A stretch of 64,000 nt of DNA from Paralichthys olivaceus (GCF_024713975.1 NC_091106.1:10209001-10273000), one strand, 5' to 3'; numbered from the stretch's first letter, positions 1 through 14,100 are shown. Made by a program: numbers and translations. The notes: generated by a model from the letters alone, not told the origin.

Positions 1-167
1 GGCTGCTTTGCAAAAACAAATCCTCACACACACTTGTGTGTTTACAGACAAACTGTGTTATGTAATCCAATGTTGTCCATCATATGATAAGTGAGAACGG
101 CACTGGCTGCAGGGACAGCTTCCAGGAAGCAGTGGGTATCTTACTGATGATCACATGATGACAGGAC

Positions 168-193
168 CTGCTGCTGCTGCTGCTGCTGCTGCT
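168..193. repeat. (CTG)n trinucleotide repeat
   Basis: About 26 bases of uninterrupted CTG/CAG repeat in an intron of pde10a. It is short and has no coding context. Confidence 0.9.
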
Positions 194-564
194 CTCATAT
201 GCTGCATTAAAGCAGCAGAGAAATTGTGGTAAATAAATCTACAAGTCAAGTCTTCCCAACACAGTGACCATTCAGCTGCGTGATGACCCAGAAATTAGAC
301 GGTGCTTGTCACATGAGCGGAAACAGACACTGAGAGGCTTCAGAGTGGTGCCCAAGTGTCTGCTCACAGTGGTCTAACAGAGGAAGTGGACTCAAAGAGA
401 TATTACTGATGTAATGTAAAGATCAAGCCCGAGAGACATGAGGTATAATGAGAGAGCTGTCAGGCTGATTACTGATGATTTCACTCCGAGTCTGGTCGCC
501 GCTCACACAGCTCAAGAAATTAACTGTGGAGCTAGTGGCTGAATATTGATCGATACTGTATTAA

Positions 565-720
565 GTTATGACCTCCACTAAGAGGGTTATGACTCTGTCT
601 GTTTGTTGGAGCGGGTCCAGATAAACAAGCAGATCAAGGATTTTTTTTTCACTCTCTTTAACATGGCAAAATAGGGCATTGGCCCTGGCAGAGGTTTGTG
701 ATCTTGGACCATCTTTTGGT
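565..720. repeat. Remnant of dispersed fish repeat family
   Basis: The block runs from a CCACTAAGAGGGTTATG-like start, through an ATCAAGGATTTTTTTTTCAC-type segment and GGGCATTGGCCCTGGC, to AGAGGTTTGTG. I recognise this as one end of an abundant teleost dispersed repeat. Related copies in this window are at about 5925-6245, 26905-27080, 46925-47160 and 57605-57890. The family name and class are not certain from sequence alone. Confidence 0.55.
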
Positions 721-2424
721 TTTAATATTTTACCCTGCAAGGTGAAATACGTATCTATTGTTGCAAAACATTCAAGCAAGTCATCTTCGCTCTGAGAGCA
801 ACTCTCATTGAGGACAGAAACTTTAACCTTAGAGCGGGAGTGTGGTCAACACTAGTTCCATGTTAGATACATCTTTTTTAAGGGTGTGATTGGTTGTTGA
901 AAAATATATATATTTTATATTTTATATAAAAATATAAATTGCTAAACCATCATCATACGACACTGTTAATACATGGTGTGATTGTGAAAAGCCTGTTTTA
1001 TGACATCTCTGTTGAATAAATTGTAAGAGCAGGCTAAGTTTAATGTTTTTTGCTTTAAATTACTTGTTGGTGATTTTACTTTTTAATCTAGTTAATTCTA
1101 AAAATCCATTTGTGGCTGCTGGCTGATCTAAATGGATAACGGCATTGGTTAATCTACCATAAACCAGCAAACACACAAACAGTACAAGAAAAAAATAAAT
1201 AAAATAAATAAATACTTGGCCACTCTCCCACAATGGAACTCGACATCCAGCAGTTGCATTAAATATTCAGATATGTTATTCATGTAGTCTCTAGCCAGAA
1301 AGCTAATGCAAAGATTTTGGTTGATTTTAGAATCATCCTCTTCATTCTGACTCAATCCCCTCAAGCAACTAATTTTTTGAACCACAAAAGACAATTTTTG
1401 GGAAAAATGCAGTCGAACTCTCCGAGACGTGTAACCTGCACTTATGTTGGCAAGACACAAAAACCTGCACGAACCTGCACTTCGAAGATACATCACAGCC
1501 TGTGTGTGTGTGTAAAGAGACTTTTCACTCGAGCAGCATTTACTTTAGTATTTTCAACACACACAACACATGACCAGAGCTGAAGGCATGCAGGTGGACA
1601 AACACTGTTAGCAACTGCTCATTTTAATACAGTATAAACTTCTGGCTGTTCCAGATATTCTCTCTATCACCACATTAAAAAAAGTTAACTAGCTTAACAA
1701 TATAGCTTATTGTTCCAAACACAAAACGCTGTTTTGTAACACTAGTCCTTCACTGTGTTTCCTTATCTAACACAATGATGCCTGCAACCATTTGTCCAGG
1801 AGCTTGTTAACTGTTTGACCACTTTCAAAAACAGAGCACTTGGGACCATCTTGTCTATTTTCCAGGCAGTCACACTGTTAGCATTAGTGTGCTTTTCTAA
1901 ACAACATGAGAATCGACTGAAATCTGAAACTTCAATAATGTAGCCTTCGATAATGCGATGCATCACGATGAACGTCATTTCTGCTTCTGTTTATTTTTTT
2001 TGTCAAAGCTTTGTTACACCAGCACAGTGATGCAGCAGCAACTTTGTCTCCGTGCACTGTGATCTGTGGCTCCAGACTCAAGTGAGTTTCCTGCAAGTCC
2101 ATATTTATACCATACTCGAAAAAAAAACAGCCAGCAGTCATGTAATGGACATTTAATTTCTAATAAACAAAGTGGTTCTTTATATTATCCAGCCTTTGGA
2201 CATCATGGGAAAAATGCATTTCCTTTGCAACGGGTGAATTTAGTTTCATGAATCATATGATAACTGAAGAGTGATCAAATAAAAGCTCTTAAACACATCT
2301 GACTAAAATCTTTGTGCTCAGTTTTTATAAATCTGTGTTCTGCTTTGCACAGGATTCATCTGCTCTGACCTGAACTACTTGGCACCAGAAAAATTATTTA
2401 GGCTTCTTTTTTGACGTTTCATCC

Positions 2425-2427
<3 letters not shown>

Positions 2428-2499
<72 letters not shown>
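2428..2499. repeat. (CA)n microsatellite
   Basis: A 72-base perfect AC dinucleotide run in a pde10a intron. ORFs of poly-His/Thr through it are artefacts. Confidence 0.97.
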
Positions 2500-2503
<4 letters not shown>

Positions 2504-2639
2504 TACTGCATACTGGAAACAGTTTCACATGCAGGATCTGACATTAGAAACCAGCGTCTCATAGCAGCAATAAACACCACTGTCTGTAAACCTCATGTGG
2601 AAAGCAGCTCCAAAATGTGACAAATCCATCCTACGCCAG

Positions 2640-2950
2640 CTTCCCCCTGCACTTCAACACACCCACACCCTGAGCCAGCACAACCCCTCACCGCCGCCGC
2701 CACCATCCCCACCCCTCCCCTGGGCCCCCTTCAGCCGGCTGCATGTCTCTGGAGGTCGCCTCTGACGTCAGCAGCTCGACTGGGCAGAGTGCCAGCACTG
2801 TGGGCCCTTGATGGATGCGGTTGGTCTGAGAAACAGTCCGCTGTGTGCGCAGTGCACGGCACAGACTCAACTCGGCTCCGCTCAAACACATCTAACGACC
2901 CGTAAACACCCGACAAGCCCGCTCCCTCTCGTCTGTCTATCACACACACT
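2640..2950. other. GC/CpG-richer block in pde10a intron
   Basis: This block is clearly richer in G+C and CpG than its surroundings, with CCGCCGCCGCC, GACGTCAG and GTGCGCAGTGCACGG. No ORF in it resembles a known protein. It could be a regulatory element or the CpG-rich start of a non-coding transcript. Only base composition supports this. Confidence 0.35.
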
Positions 2951-3355
2951 GACGATTAAAGGAAACACGTGAAGATGAGTGATTTGTAGTGCAAATGGCC
3001 GGGATAATAAATGGAACCCGCAGAGGCACGGCCTGCCTCGGCTCCGGTTATCCTTTGGATCTCTTGGAGGGGAGGTTTTAGTTTTTCAGCGCAATAAAAG
3101 CAAACGACTGACGTGGCTGCAGATATTCATGGCAGCCTGTACTTGTGGTCGACTGTTCGGAACCTGGTATGGGATTATGTGAGCTAAAAAGTACAAACAT
3201 TTAACCAAAGCAAAATATTACAGAAATCTCAACTGTGCGTCAATATGCTGAAATCCGCTGATCCAATCATTATGTCACAGTGATCCAGAGAGCTGCAGCA
3301 TATGTGTGTTTCCATGTTTGTCCCTGTTTGTGTGTGGGAGTGGGAGTGGGTATAC

Positions 3356-3487
3356 CTGCAGGCCTGCTGCTGGTCTTCTTCTTCAGCCATCTGTCCAACG
3401 TCTCTGCACTCACACTCTCCAACACAAAGTCGTCCAGCATCTGCGGGTGCAGCGAAAGGTAGGCCTTCACTTTCTCATCTGTCAAGC
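3356..3487 (-). CDS. pde10a: pde10a shared N-terminal coding exon
   Basis: The minus-strand exon starts after a CTCCTCAG acceptor at 3488-3489 and ends at a GTATAC donor at 3354-3355. It is 132 nt with split codons at both ends (phase 1 in, phase 1 out). It encodes [15 protein letters not shown], then a segment with [15 protein letters not shown]. This closely matches the human PDE10A region between the variable N-terminus and GAF-A (human [35 protein letters not shown]). PDE10A is a dual cAMP/cGMP phosphodiesterase prominent in striatal medium spiny neurons. This exon precedes the GAF and catalytic domains, which are off the left edge. The incoming phase fits both first exons found here: A|GC gives Ser from 15179, and G|GC gives Gly from 31356. 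Confidence 0.95.
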
Positions 3488-3719
3488 CTGAGGAGCACAG
3501 AAACAGAATGTATTTTACTTTCATGCACTGCACAACTTTACCCACGACAAAGCATAAGTGTAAAAACACAAAAAGACACTGGGAGATGATAATTAATGAT
3601 ATTTAAGTTACAACAGGATGGAAATAACGTCTCATTCAGGCTCACACTGTTCATGACAGCCAGCCCAAACAAATCCACTGGCTAGAAACGGCCGAAGGTC
3701 ATCTCTCATTCACTTTTAC

Positions 3720-4130
3720 TGTGAGGTGAGCGTGGCAGGAGCGCCTATTTTCCGCCCAAAGCTCTCAGATAGCCGGGCTAACTCACTTATGTTTACTGTA
3801 AAGCTTCATCTCCAGGGATAGGAGCCCCCAACAGAGGCAGCAGGATAAAGGAGGACTCGATTGTGCTTAATAGGCAATTAGGTTCTTGAGAGCTCGCTAA
3901 GTGCTGCTGTTTACTGTCTTTGTTGTCAGGGAAAAAAGCAATTTGCCAGACCATCTTTGAGGGAAAGTTGTTTTTAATATACCCGCTGGCGTCTGAAAGG
4001 CCGTCATGATGCGCTGGGAAACCATCATGTTTAGGCCACTCTCTCAAATGGAGTGGGTTTCTTAAAACAAAGACTTGTAGCTGTTTAAATTCAGCCGTGA
4101 GATGTAATCTCATCATCGGACTGTGCAGCC
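3720..4130. promoter_or_regulatory. Candidate non-coding element in pde10a intron
   Basis: A high-complexity stretch without simple repeats. It contains homeodomain-type TAAT/ATTA cores (GCTTAATAGGCAATTAGG at about 3867-3884) and is flanked by ordinary AT-rich DNA. The long minus ORF across 3793-4188 resembles no protein I know. An enhancer or conserved element is possible, but the sequence alone does not prove it. Confidence 0.25.
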
Positions 4131-4758
4131 CAGCGCTTACATACAAGGCAACCAAAATTTCAAAAAATCCCAGTAAAAGGAAAAACAAATCTCCTGTATT
4201 TACATTTGATGGTGTTGTAGATAGGAAATGTAGCTGTTAGCAGATAATTGTAGAAAAGAGGATTGTTGTATTCAGACAGCCCTGATCGTTTTACCGCTTT
4301 CCCGAAACGTTTGGTTATCAGCAGCATCTGCGTAGACTCCCTTCAAGTATGAATCACAGGAGGACATGCAGCTGGAAGGCATGTGTTCTGGCGTCTCACA
4401 CACGCACACACACAGAATGACAATATTACTAAGTGGGGCATCTAGTCTGAAATCCTGTATGATATCGGGGTAGTGAGCAGCTACAGATACTTGTGGACAA
4501 CAAAATGTTGTGCCAGATGACAAAATAAATCCAGATGCAGGAGATGAAAGCCTCCAATCCAGCTGCAGGTAATGTGTTGCATGTCAGTATAAAGTGTTTA
4601 AAACCTGCATCCTCAGAAGAACTCCTACTGGCTTGAGTTTAATTTAATTGTAGAATCAAAGTGACTCTTGTAAACAGACTTGAGCAGCTACCTATGACCT
4701 TTGATTTATTACCCCCAGAACAAATCATTTGATCTTCACTTAGGATGGATCATCTGCT

Positions 4759-4760
<2 letters not shown>

Positions 4761-4789
<29 letters not shown>
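4761..4789. repeat. (GT)n microsatellite
   Basis: A 29-base GT run followed by G-rich DNA (TGGGGGGTGGTGGAGGTGG). Confidence 0.9.
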
Positions 4790-5924
4790 ATGGGGGGTGG
4801 TGGAGGTGGTTGCAGGCAAATAAGCAGAGGTGGGGGTAAGCTAGGGGGGGCTGTGGTATGATGCTGTCCAGACTCGAGACACAGCTCTTCAGGACGCCTT
4901 CCACAACGCCTCACGAGACTCCTGGCCAGCTCTGACGCACATCGGCAGAACACGGCTTAATAAATGAGACAAAGTTGAGGGGGTGGGGGGTGGGGGGTGG
5001 TGGTGGAAGGGAGCTGCAGGGGACAGAAAGACACACAAAGAGGAGTAAAATGGGAGCGCTGCAAAACACCCTTATAAATTTGTCCTATCCGACACACAAA
5101 GAAGGCACTGTGATTAGAGACACCACAAAAAAAAAGAAAAAACAAGGAGGCTGTATGAATTTATGAATACAAGTTCTGTGCGGTGGACGGGCTCTGAAAA
5201 TTATTTAGCAATCATATGTGTGCACATGAACAAAAATAGTCAAATGTCCTATCTCCATGGGGCAAAAACAAACAGCAGTGATAAGAATTCTGCACTGGGC
5301 ATATAACAGCTGATAAAACGGTGTTCTGGGTGTACCCCGCTGCTGAAAATTACAAGCCCGCAACGAAGTGGCGAAGAGCGAGCAAACCACGGCTCTGTGG
5401 CACAGCCAGTGTTTATTACACCTAACTCGACCCTTAGCCTAAATGGAAGTGCGACAAATTTCAGTGTCTAAAATTGTAAAGGTCAGGGAGAACAATTCAG
5501 CGTATCTATTTGCTAATCAGTATCAAATCAATCATTATATAAAAGAAAAGAACTCTCCGTTCTCTGTTTTTTTATTTTCAACAAGTTACATAAAAAGACG
5601 AGACGAAGAATCAACAATGTGTTAGTCTCTCTCTCGCTCTCAGTACTTTCCGACTTCTGTCTGCGGCTGTCGGCTCGAAGCACATTTGTTTCTGCTGAAG
5701 ACATAAATCTAAAAACAGTTATGAATGTGTGCTTTTATTTCAAAATGATTTCCTAACACACTACAAGTGCTAGTACTGTATTTGCTTTTAACATTATTTA
5801 AATAGTAATAAATAGTGCATTTGTTGTGGACTATTTTCAGTTTTGGATTAATGCACATTTGGTGCTTGTGAATTTATTTCAGGCAGCAAGACACTGCTCT
5901 GGGCTTGACAATAAATAAACTGGA

Positions 5925-6245
5925 TACCTCAAACCAAGGCCCAACAGTCTCCTTATGAAACCAAATTTAAATGTGCTAGATTTGGATTTATTAATTTTTT
6001 TGATCTGCACACATCAATATATATCAGTTCCATGTTATTAATCAAGATCCCTGAATTATTCTCAGAGACATTAAGGAAAATGTTAAAAAAAAAATTCCAC
6101 ATCTTGCTATGTTAAAGAAATTGAAATAAAGATCTAGGACCTGCCCCCTGATCCAGTTCTGCACCAAAATTAAGTTTTGTTGTAATCCATCCAGTAGTTT
6201 TTGCATAATCTTGCTAACAAACCACCCAACCAACAATCGTACAGG
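5925..6245. repeat. Dispersed fish repeat copy
   Basis: Begins AACCAAGGCCCAACAGTCTC, continues TGAAACCAAATTTAAATGTG, then a GATCTGCAC segment and a TTAATCAAGATCC segment, and ends near CCAACCAACAATCGTACAG. It shares order and wording with the copy at 26905-27080 and, on the opposite strand, with 57605-57890. It is old and diverged; I see no ORF or terminal repeat. Confidence 0.6.
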
Positions 6246-7754
6246 GGCAAAAACCTAACCACCCAACTACACAGCCAATGTTAAGGAGCATGTCAGCCAG
6301 TACAGCTCTGTTGTGTGTATTTATAATTCTTTAATCAATGATGGAGCTTATTTACAGATAAATTGCTAGAATTGTTAATCAATAAATCAATTGTATGTTA
6401 ATAGGGAAAACATACAACATTAAAGTGCATTAACTGAAGGTGGTGCACATGACAGGAAAACCTTTGACGGTGGACTTCCCCTAGAAAATAAGAGCAAAGA
6501 TGTTAATCTAAGTTTGATTATCTTGCTGAAATATTTTTTTTTCAGTGAATGACAAATGAAGAAGCATCTTCAACTGCCCTAAGCACCACATGGTAAACTC
6601 CAGTGGTGGCATCTATCAGTTTAGAAATCACTGTTTATTGGAAGAACTTTTAGAAACATGTAAATATCGTTTTATCTCTATTAACACTAAGTGGAAAAAG
6701 AAGCCAGTGGAGGAAAGGCTGGTTTGACCCAGTCTATGGTTCGACCCGACAGCCTCTATATTACAGCAGGATGTTGATTGATGGCACTTTTTTCCCTCCT
6801 GAACATTCCTGCTACTCTCTGCCGACCTTACACGCTGTCTTTCTGATTCCCTCTGAAGTTTTTAGAGCCACAGCTCAACCTAATGTGACCGCAGTGACAC
6901 TCAGAGCTGTGGGTAATGCGTCAGTGTCCCAAGCCTGCGACTACAGTGGCTAATCAAAGGTGGAGCCTGATCTGTCCCACATGCTGTGGTCCAAAACGGT
7001 TAACCCCACAGGGAACCGCATACGCACACTCAATCAGGAGAAAGAGGGCGAGAGGGGGGGAGGCTGCTGCAGTAGATGGTCACTGGTTTGAGTGTTTTTT
7101 TCTCTCTCATGTTGTCAAACCTCAGTGAAATTTTCCTTCCCACAGTGGTCAGTGCTGCTGAAGACAATGGCGTCATCAAGTAAAAAACCAGGAAAGGTTT
7201 TCATTCACTGACACTGATTCTAGCAGACGTAATGATAGAGAAACACGTTCAACACAAACCGACATGTGCAAACATTATTTAAAAAACATTTAAAATCTTA
7301 ATCCAGTGCATGAACTGTCTGCCAGAAGGTCCTCCCATGTTTACGTCTGTATACTGTATAAACCTGTGGTGGGGGATAACTGCCTGTAGCAACTATTGTC
7401 ATGAGAAAAGCCGCCTCTGGACAGACACCTTATTGTGACATGTTCAAAACAGGATCCATGAGTCAAAGATGCCTGCCTTTTTTAAAAACTTTTATTTAAA
7501 AGGGACAGTGTACTTTCAATAATATAAGCATAATGGTTCAAAGAAATGTAGCAGTTAGTCTCTTAGACTATTTTCATCTGCAGTCCCAGCATAATTTTAA
7601 GCATATCTACAAGCACAATTTATGATTATGATTTAACAAATCTTATACTAAGTTAAAAGAATTAAGCCTTTAAAAATATTCTGTAAAGCTCTATAATGTA
7701 AAATTGTCTGTAGGTGTGAATGTGACCGTGAGAGGTTGTTTGTCTCTGTATGTT

Positions 7755-7865
7755 TGCCCTGTGATACGCTGGCTGTCTGACCAGGGTGTACACCACCTCT
7801 TACCTAATGTCAGCTGGGACTGGCTCCAGCTCACCCGTGACCCTCAAAAGGATAAAAAATGGATC
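7755..7865 (+). repeat. LINE-tail-like fish repeat remnant
   Basis: Contains GACCAGGGTGTACACCACCTC, AATGTCAGCTGGGACTGGCTCCAGCTCACC and GATAAAAAATGGATCCATGA. I recognise this as the widespread fish repeat tail that normally reads 'ccagggtgtaccccgcctc...ggataggctccagc...atggatgga', an L2-like LINE/SINE tail. The opposite-strand counterpart is at about 41840-42120. Confidence 0.6.
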
Positions 7866-10800
7866 CATGAAGTAAACTAGAATCAAGTCTATTTTAAGTA
7901 TCAGAAAGTTATCATGCTGCAGAAGAATGCCACCTGTGACTGATATGTTATTATATAAATAACAAATGACTTCAATTCCGAAGCATCAGGATTTTACTGT
8001 GGTAGGTGGAGCTAGTTTGTTCAGTTTCCATCCTAAGGCTCAGGCCTCCTCAATATGGTCGTAAAATAAATCTGAGGAATCTGTGTAATCATGAGATTAT
8101 AAATGAGGTAGATATGAAAAAAATTACATTGTTGTGAAATATTGCACCTTGAACCTACTAAAATTTAACAATGTAGGAGGTTTAAAGCTGAAAGTAGGGA
8201 CAAGGGGACAAAAGCACAAGAAACTGCTTTTTTGAGAGGGGTCACAAACCAAATTGTTCAGGATCTTAAGAATGTTTGAGTTCAATCATTGTATTATGAG
8301 TTTCAGTCATAGGATGTCGATCATTCAGACAAGTGTACAGGTGGGAAATAGTGTAGTTTGTTGTGCAGCATGTTTATGAGTGGTTTAAGCCCAGTTGGCG
8401 AGATTTTGGTGCCTGACTCAGACTTGGGCTTCCTGTGTAAAAACCAAAGCCTGAGTTCATGCAGTGAGGTATTGTTGCATAACACTTATCTTGAGTATAG
8501 CACACCACACCCTGGGACTGGGAAAGGAAGGCCAAGCTAGTCTCAGTCTGTCTGTGTCTTTCAATATGAACATGCTCCTCTTTGATGGGGAATGCATTTG
8601 CATGAGCCACCAGTTTGTGGTACTAATATGGAAATTCAAGCTTAAAAACATCCTGAATAAGTTTCAAATTTGTAAATTCTTGGAAGTTACAATTTAAGTT
8701 TATGGGCTTTTTTTTATTAAGGAAATCTATTAGGCTCTGATTTTATATGGAAAAGTAAATGGCTTGTAAAGATGCTTGTAAATCACTGCATCGTATATTA
8801 AAATGTGCTTTGAATAAAGCTTTTTTTCATGCATTGTGTAAGTATAGTCACAAGTCATAATGAGACACTATCTTTTCTCTGTGTGTGTCCACAACTGTTA
8901 TTTATTACTCTTGTCAATACATTAACACAGCTCTGAGGATGCATATCATTCAATATTCCTTTGACCTGCTGATCCTTGGTGACTGATTAATACTGATACT
9001 GCAGACTGTGCAGAATGCATTGCAGGGGGACGTATGGAAATGCACAAGTGGCCTTTGTACATTTCAAGGAATTTCTGCAGTGAGTGCAGTCTGATTTTCT
9101 TTTGCAGCTGGGGGTGACATAATCTGTGCTGATTGTAAGAAGAGAAGAGAGAATTCACATTTAAGCATTTCTGACGCACAACACCAATTTAGTAAAGCAG
9201 GCGAGCGTACATGCAACATTAACTTAAATAATCATCTCGTCTTTCCTCAGCCCCTCCAGTCCATTTATCTATGCAAAGGAACGGTCCTCACAAGAGGAAC
9301 CAGCTATCCAGAAGAGGGGGAAGGAGAAAATCAATCATAGTTGTTTTCAAATGGGGTTGTGTTGACTGTGTTTAAGAGTGAAATATATCCCTCGTGACAT
9401 ATTTATGACCTTGGACCTTAGAATTGTCTGAAAGCTCACAGTTAAGGTGTTGCGACATGTTTGCCGATGTGATCAGAAATGGTGGAGGAAGCTCATAAAG
9501 ATTTCTAATAAAGATTAATGATAAATTGTTTTGTTGGGTCTGAGTTTTTCTTGAAAATGTTATAATGCCCCTATTGAAAACATTGATATTCTCTAGAGTC
9601 TCATCTTTTCCCTTCGTCATTATGCTTTGACATTTCCTGGATTACGTTACCCATCTGTGAGCTTGCTAAACTCTTAGCCTCTGTGGCTTGCAGACACCAA
9701 TTTATTTTAGCATCGATGTACCAAAACAGTCGTGCTCTCAGAACTTAACCCTTCGAATGCCAAGCATAATGTTCACAACTTTCCATGTAGTTCCCACAAG
9801 CTCGGGGGTTTCAGTCAAAAGAAACAGGTCTACAGTGAAGACAAGAGGAACGAATACGGCACCATGATTGGTCGACCTCCTCCTACTTTTTCAGCAGTCT
9901 AGCTGCTTTTTGCCGACTTGAGTGGCCTATGGAGTGTAAGATGGCTTGTCACAATCTTTTTGTGTACTTTTTGATTATAGTTTTTTCTTGAAATAGTGCA
10001 AAAATCAGCCAAAAGTGCAAGCTCAACAGTACAAAATGTTAGGAATGGTTGATTAGGGTATACTTCTGCAAATGTAGGATTACATCAGACATGGGGAGTT
10101 ACACTGTCGTATTGAAAAGAAAGCATTGCTGTAACTGAAACAATATGCTCACATACAATATGCTTGCACATGCTTGCATAAAAATCAATATTTGAAGAGC
10201 TGTCAAAAGCAGCTTCACATGTCTCCATGACTCATCATCTCATTGTCTCATGCAGCGGTTATGGTTTACTATCAGTGTGACAGTGCCTGAACACAGGTGA
10301 ACGTGTGTCTTCAGCGCTTCTGTCCGACGATACTGAGCCGTAACGTAAACAGTGGAGGCCAAACATGGCAGTTTCATGAGCAAGGTGTTCCTCCTCTGCA
10401 AAAACATGGATGAGAAATGCACATGAGAGAGAAAGGGAAAAGACCACTTCTCTAGATGTGCACTCCTTCTGGCAGAGAGTCAAGGGCAAGCTGCCAAGGT
10501 ACTACTTTTCACTCTCCTGACATGAGGCTGAGGCAGGAAAGGGGGTGGGGGTTTGCTGCGAGGTGCGTGCGTCAGCAGGTCCGCCTGGGACTCCCTTGCC
10601 AGGAGGTGGGAAAAGCATGTGGTTCTTATCTTATCTATGGGAGGGCTGGAGCACAGCGTCCAAGACTGACATCCAGTGAGCGGAGAAGAGGAAAAAAAGA
10701 GCAAACACAGTGAAGATGAAAATGCTTCGACTGCTCACCTCATTTATTCATTGAGTCTGTGCCCGGGAAAGTATAGCGTGTGTGTAAGTATGTTTGTGTA

Positions 10801-11002
10801 GTACTTAAATCATGCACTATACACCCCCCCACGTTCTAAAACAGCCAAAGGTGAGGTGACCGTTCTGCTTAATCAATAAACCAGTCAGTGAAAATGTGTC
10901 ACATTAAAAAAACACAGTTTCACCGTGGACTGCGGTACCCTCACTTCCAGAGACACGCCCCCACATGGCAAAAACAAACACTGCTGCACAAACACATCAC
11001 AC

Positions 11003-11103
<101 letters not shown>

Positions 11104-14100
11104 AGAGAGGGAGTTCCATGGAAATGTAATTTGCATTATTTCCACTCCCATAGTGCAGGTCATTAGACATAAAGGGTAAGGGCTATAAATGGCAAACTAA
11201 GATGTAGATAAGGCATGTCCCTTGATCCGCGGTCGAGTGTGGTCACAGGAAAGCAGCAACACTCTGATTGCAGTTAGAGACCCATTGCAGGTCAACCTTC
11301 AACTCAAAAGTCAAAACTTTCTTGAGTATTTCCCCCAGTGAGAGGAAACTAAACGACAGCCAGAGGTTGCAGATCACACAGCCGACAACAATGCTGTTGA
11401 TGAACCTGAACAGCAACACTGGAGTCGCTGAGAGGGACAGCATCTTGCCCACCCCCAAAGAGCCACATCAGTAAGCAGGGGTCATGTTCCCAGCTCCACA
11501 TCTGGACTGATGGTAAACTCTGCAGCCGCTCTGCAGAGGGCCCAGTTGGGACCCAATAATGAGAACCACAGATCCTTGTGTCTTCTCCAGCGCCGTGTTC
11601 TTTTATGAGTCCCGACACGAGAACAAGCTGTAAAGAAATCGACATGCATGTGGCCTATTCCAATCCCCTCCGATCCACGACAGGCTGATGAGGGGTCAAC
11701 GAACGCCTTGAGGAGAATGTCATCTGTTTCCCCTGCTCTGATCGTGCACTGTGCCCTGGCACTGGTCCAGTCTTGATATAAAAAAGGGCTCAAAATGCAA
11801 ACAAGATCATTTTCTTTGGCTTGTTTAAATAAACACTGAAGACAAATCACAAAGAGAAACTATTTGGCTTATGCTCTGCCCAGTCTGGAGTTATTTAGTC
11901 ATTCAAATTTCAACCTGACTTTTATTTTCATATTGCAATCATATTAAGTGATGTGTAAGTGTGTTATTGGTGACCGTGCTGAGAGAAACCCTGGCAGTGA
12001 CAGAAGATGTGGAGAGACAGGAAATATCTAGCATGAGCACTTCCTGCTTGACAGTACTGCCTTCTTCACTGAGTCAGTTGCGACTATGGATAAAGATTGT
12101 TGATATGTGAATACACCCCTCTCTTCAGCACTCCTTCCGAAACCCCCAAATTCATGGACGCCAACAGTGACGGAAACAACTGGTCTAGCTGCAGGGGTGG
12201 GGGGTGGGTAGTGAAAAGAGTGACAGGGCAAGTAAAAACTTTATGGAATTTTTTTTATGGTCTTCCAGGATTTCCCCCGGGAGTCCTGATGATGTGTAGT
12301 ATAGTTCCATAGAAGAGCACAGAGGAGGGATGAGAAACATTATGCTGGCAAAGACTCAATTCTAATTCCAAGGGAAACTAGAATTGAGCTCAGAGAGATG
12401 CTCTACTCATGATGCATGCTGTTTTATATTCAGTATGTACTACTTTGTTGAACAGTGTTTCAGGGTCAGAAGTTTTAATTCAAAAGCATCTTTTTTTATG
12501 GGAAAAGATGTGAATTGATATGGCACTAAAACTTTTACTTGGCTCGAAAGCCTGCTTACCCAAATTTGTTATATTTTGACCACGTACACTGTTTTGGCAC
12601 TCCTGGTGCCCCGGGATTCATGATGATTGACCAAATTCTCAGAGTTACAACCAAGTTTCTCTCGTCCCTGCCGTTTGTGATGATGGCCATGTTTTCTGCC
12701 ATTCTAACTATTTTAAAATAATCTTACATAATCTTTTATAATGTGTATCTCAGGTTCTTTTCATTTCATTTTCTTTTTACCATTTATTGTAATTTGATCC
12801 CATGCTGTGTCCTTGACTTTTGACTTTTTGAAGTTTCATTCAAAATGAATTGAAACTCCAAGAGTTATCAAAGACAAACTGGCAAATAGACACCACTGAT
12901 TCAAATACCTACTCGCTATCACCGCACAGATCTAAGGTTTGCCGCATCGAATAAAATATTTTTATTCCAAGTTTGCTGGGAAATATCTCCATCTGGATGT
13001 TTAAATTTCACTGCTATCATGGTGCAGCTCTGCTTCTGATGTGCGAGGTTGTGGCTGAGGCAGGGCAAAGGTAGAAGAAGAGAGACCTAGAGGTCCAACT
13101 TCCACTGGTTCACCAGCCTGACCAGCACAAACACCCCCTGTTGCTGATTTGCTGGGATAGCATGTTGTCCGAGCTACCTGTATTCTGTTTCAAATTTCCT
13201 GAGCCAGGGGTGTGTACATGTACAGGATTTTCTTTTTACAGAGCACGCATATAACGGACAACTGGCGGTTCACGAGGAGACAAAAAACTGCATTTGATTA
13301 CAATAGCTGACTACACCTTTAAGCACTTGGGTTTCAAAATGCCTGCAAGATCATATCAAGGTTGACCCAGACTGACCTCAGACAGTGGCCACAAACAACA
13401 GAATAAAACCAACACATGCATATATATTTTCCCACGACATGAGACTTCAAACTTATACAAATCTGAGAACTAACTCAGTGCTGAGAAATGTGTAAGTAAG
13501 CAGGGAGCGAATACACCAAAATGTTGTCTTTGCAAACCGGAGTCTGTCTCTCCAGGGAGCAAGGGACAGTTCCATTTCAGAAAGGCCAAACAATGATAGG
13601 AGGACAAACATACCATCACTTGCTCGGAAACAGCCCAGAAAAAAGGCCCCTCTGTTCCTTCTGCTGAGTACATTTAACAATGCCAGATGTAACAATGGTG
13701 TAAAAACATAGAGAGCATATGACTTGTATCAGATATATATGTGTGCATGTGTTTTTAATCAGTGTCAAAAAGCCCTGGGTGAAGCATGATCAAATTATTT
13801 CCTGATCCCAAACCAATCAGAGGGAAACACGGAGTGAAAAGGCAAACAGTATCTCAAGTTAATCCTACGTTTAGCCCAGATTAATTGACAGCTGGACAAC
13901 ATTTGAGAAGGGAGAGAGAGACGGAGAGACAGAAAGGGAGAGAGAGCAGGATAAATGAGAGCTGTGTAACTCACACAAACACACAGCTATGGCAAATGTG
14001 GTCAGGGCAACTTTTTTTCTCAAGCCATATATTATTATATTTATATTTAATGTAAAAAATAGTTTAAGACGGATGTTTCAGCTCATCCTATAGTAGGTGA

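Larger units (their letters stand above)
1..3355. other. pde10a: pde10a intron 3' of the shared exon (open at left edge)
   Basis: Non-coding stretch downstream of the shared pde10a exon in the direction of transcription. I looked for the next PDE10A exon (start of GAF-A) on the minus strand and did not find it, so it lies off the left edge. Contents: a short (CTG)n run at 168-193, a remnant of a fish repeat family at about 565-720, a long (CA)n at 2428-2499, and a CpG-richer block at about 2640-2950 with no convincing ORF. Confidence 0.6.
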
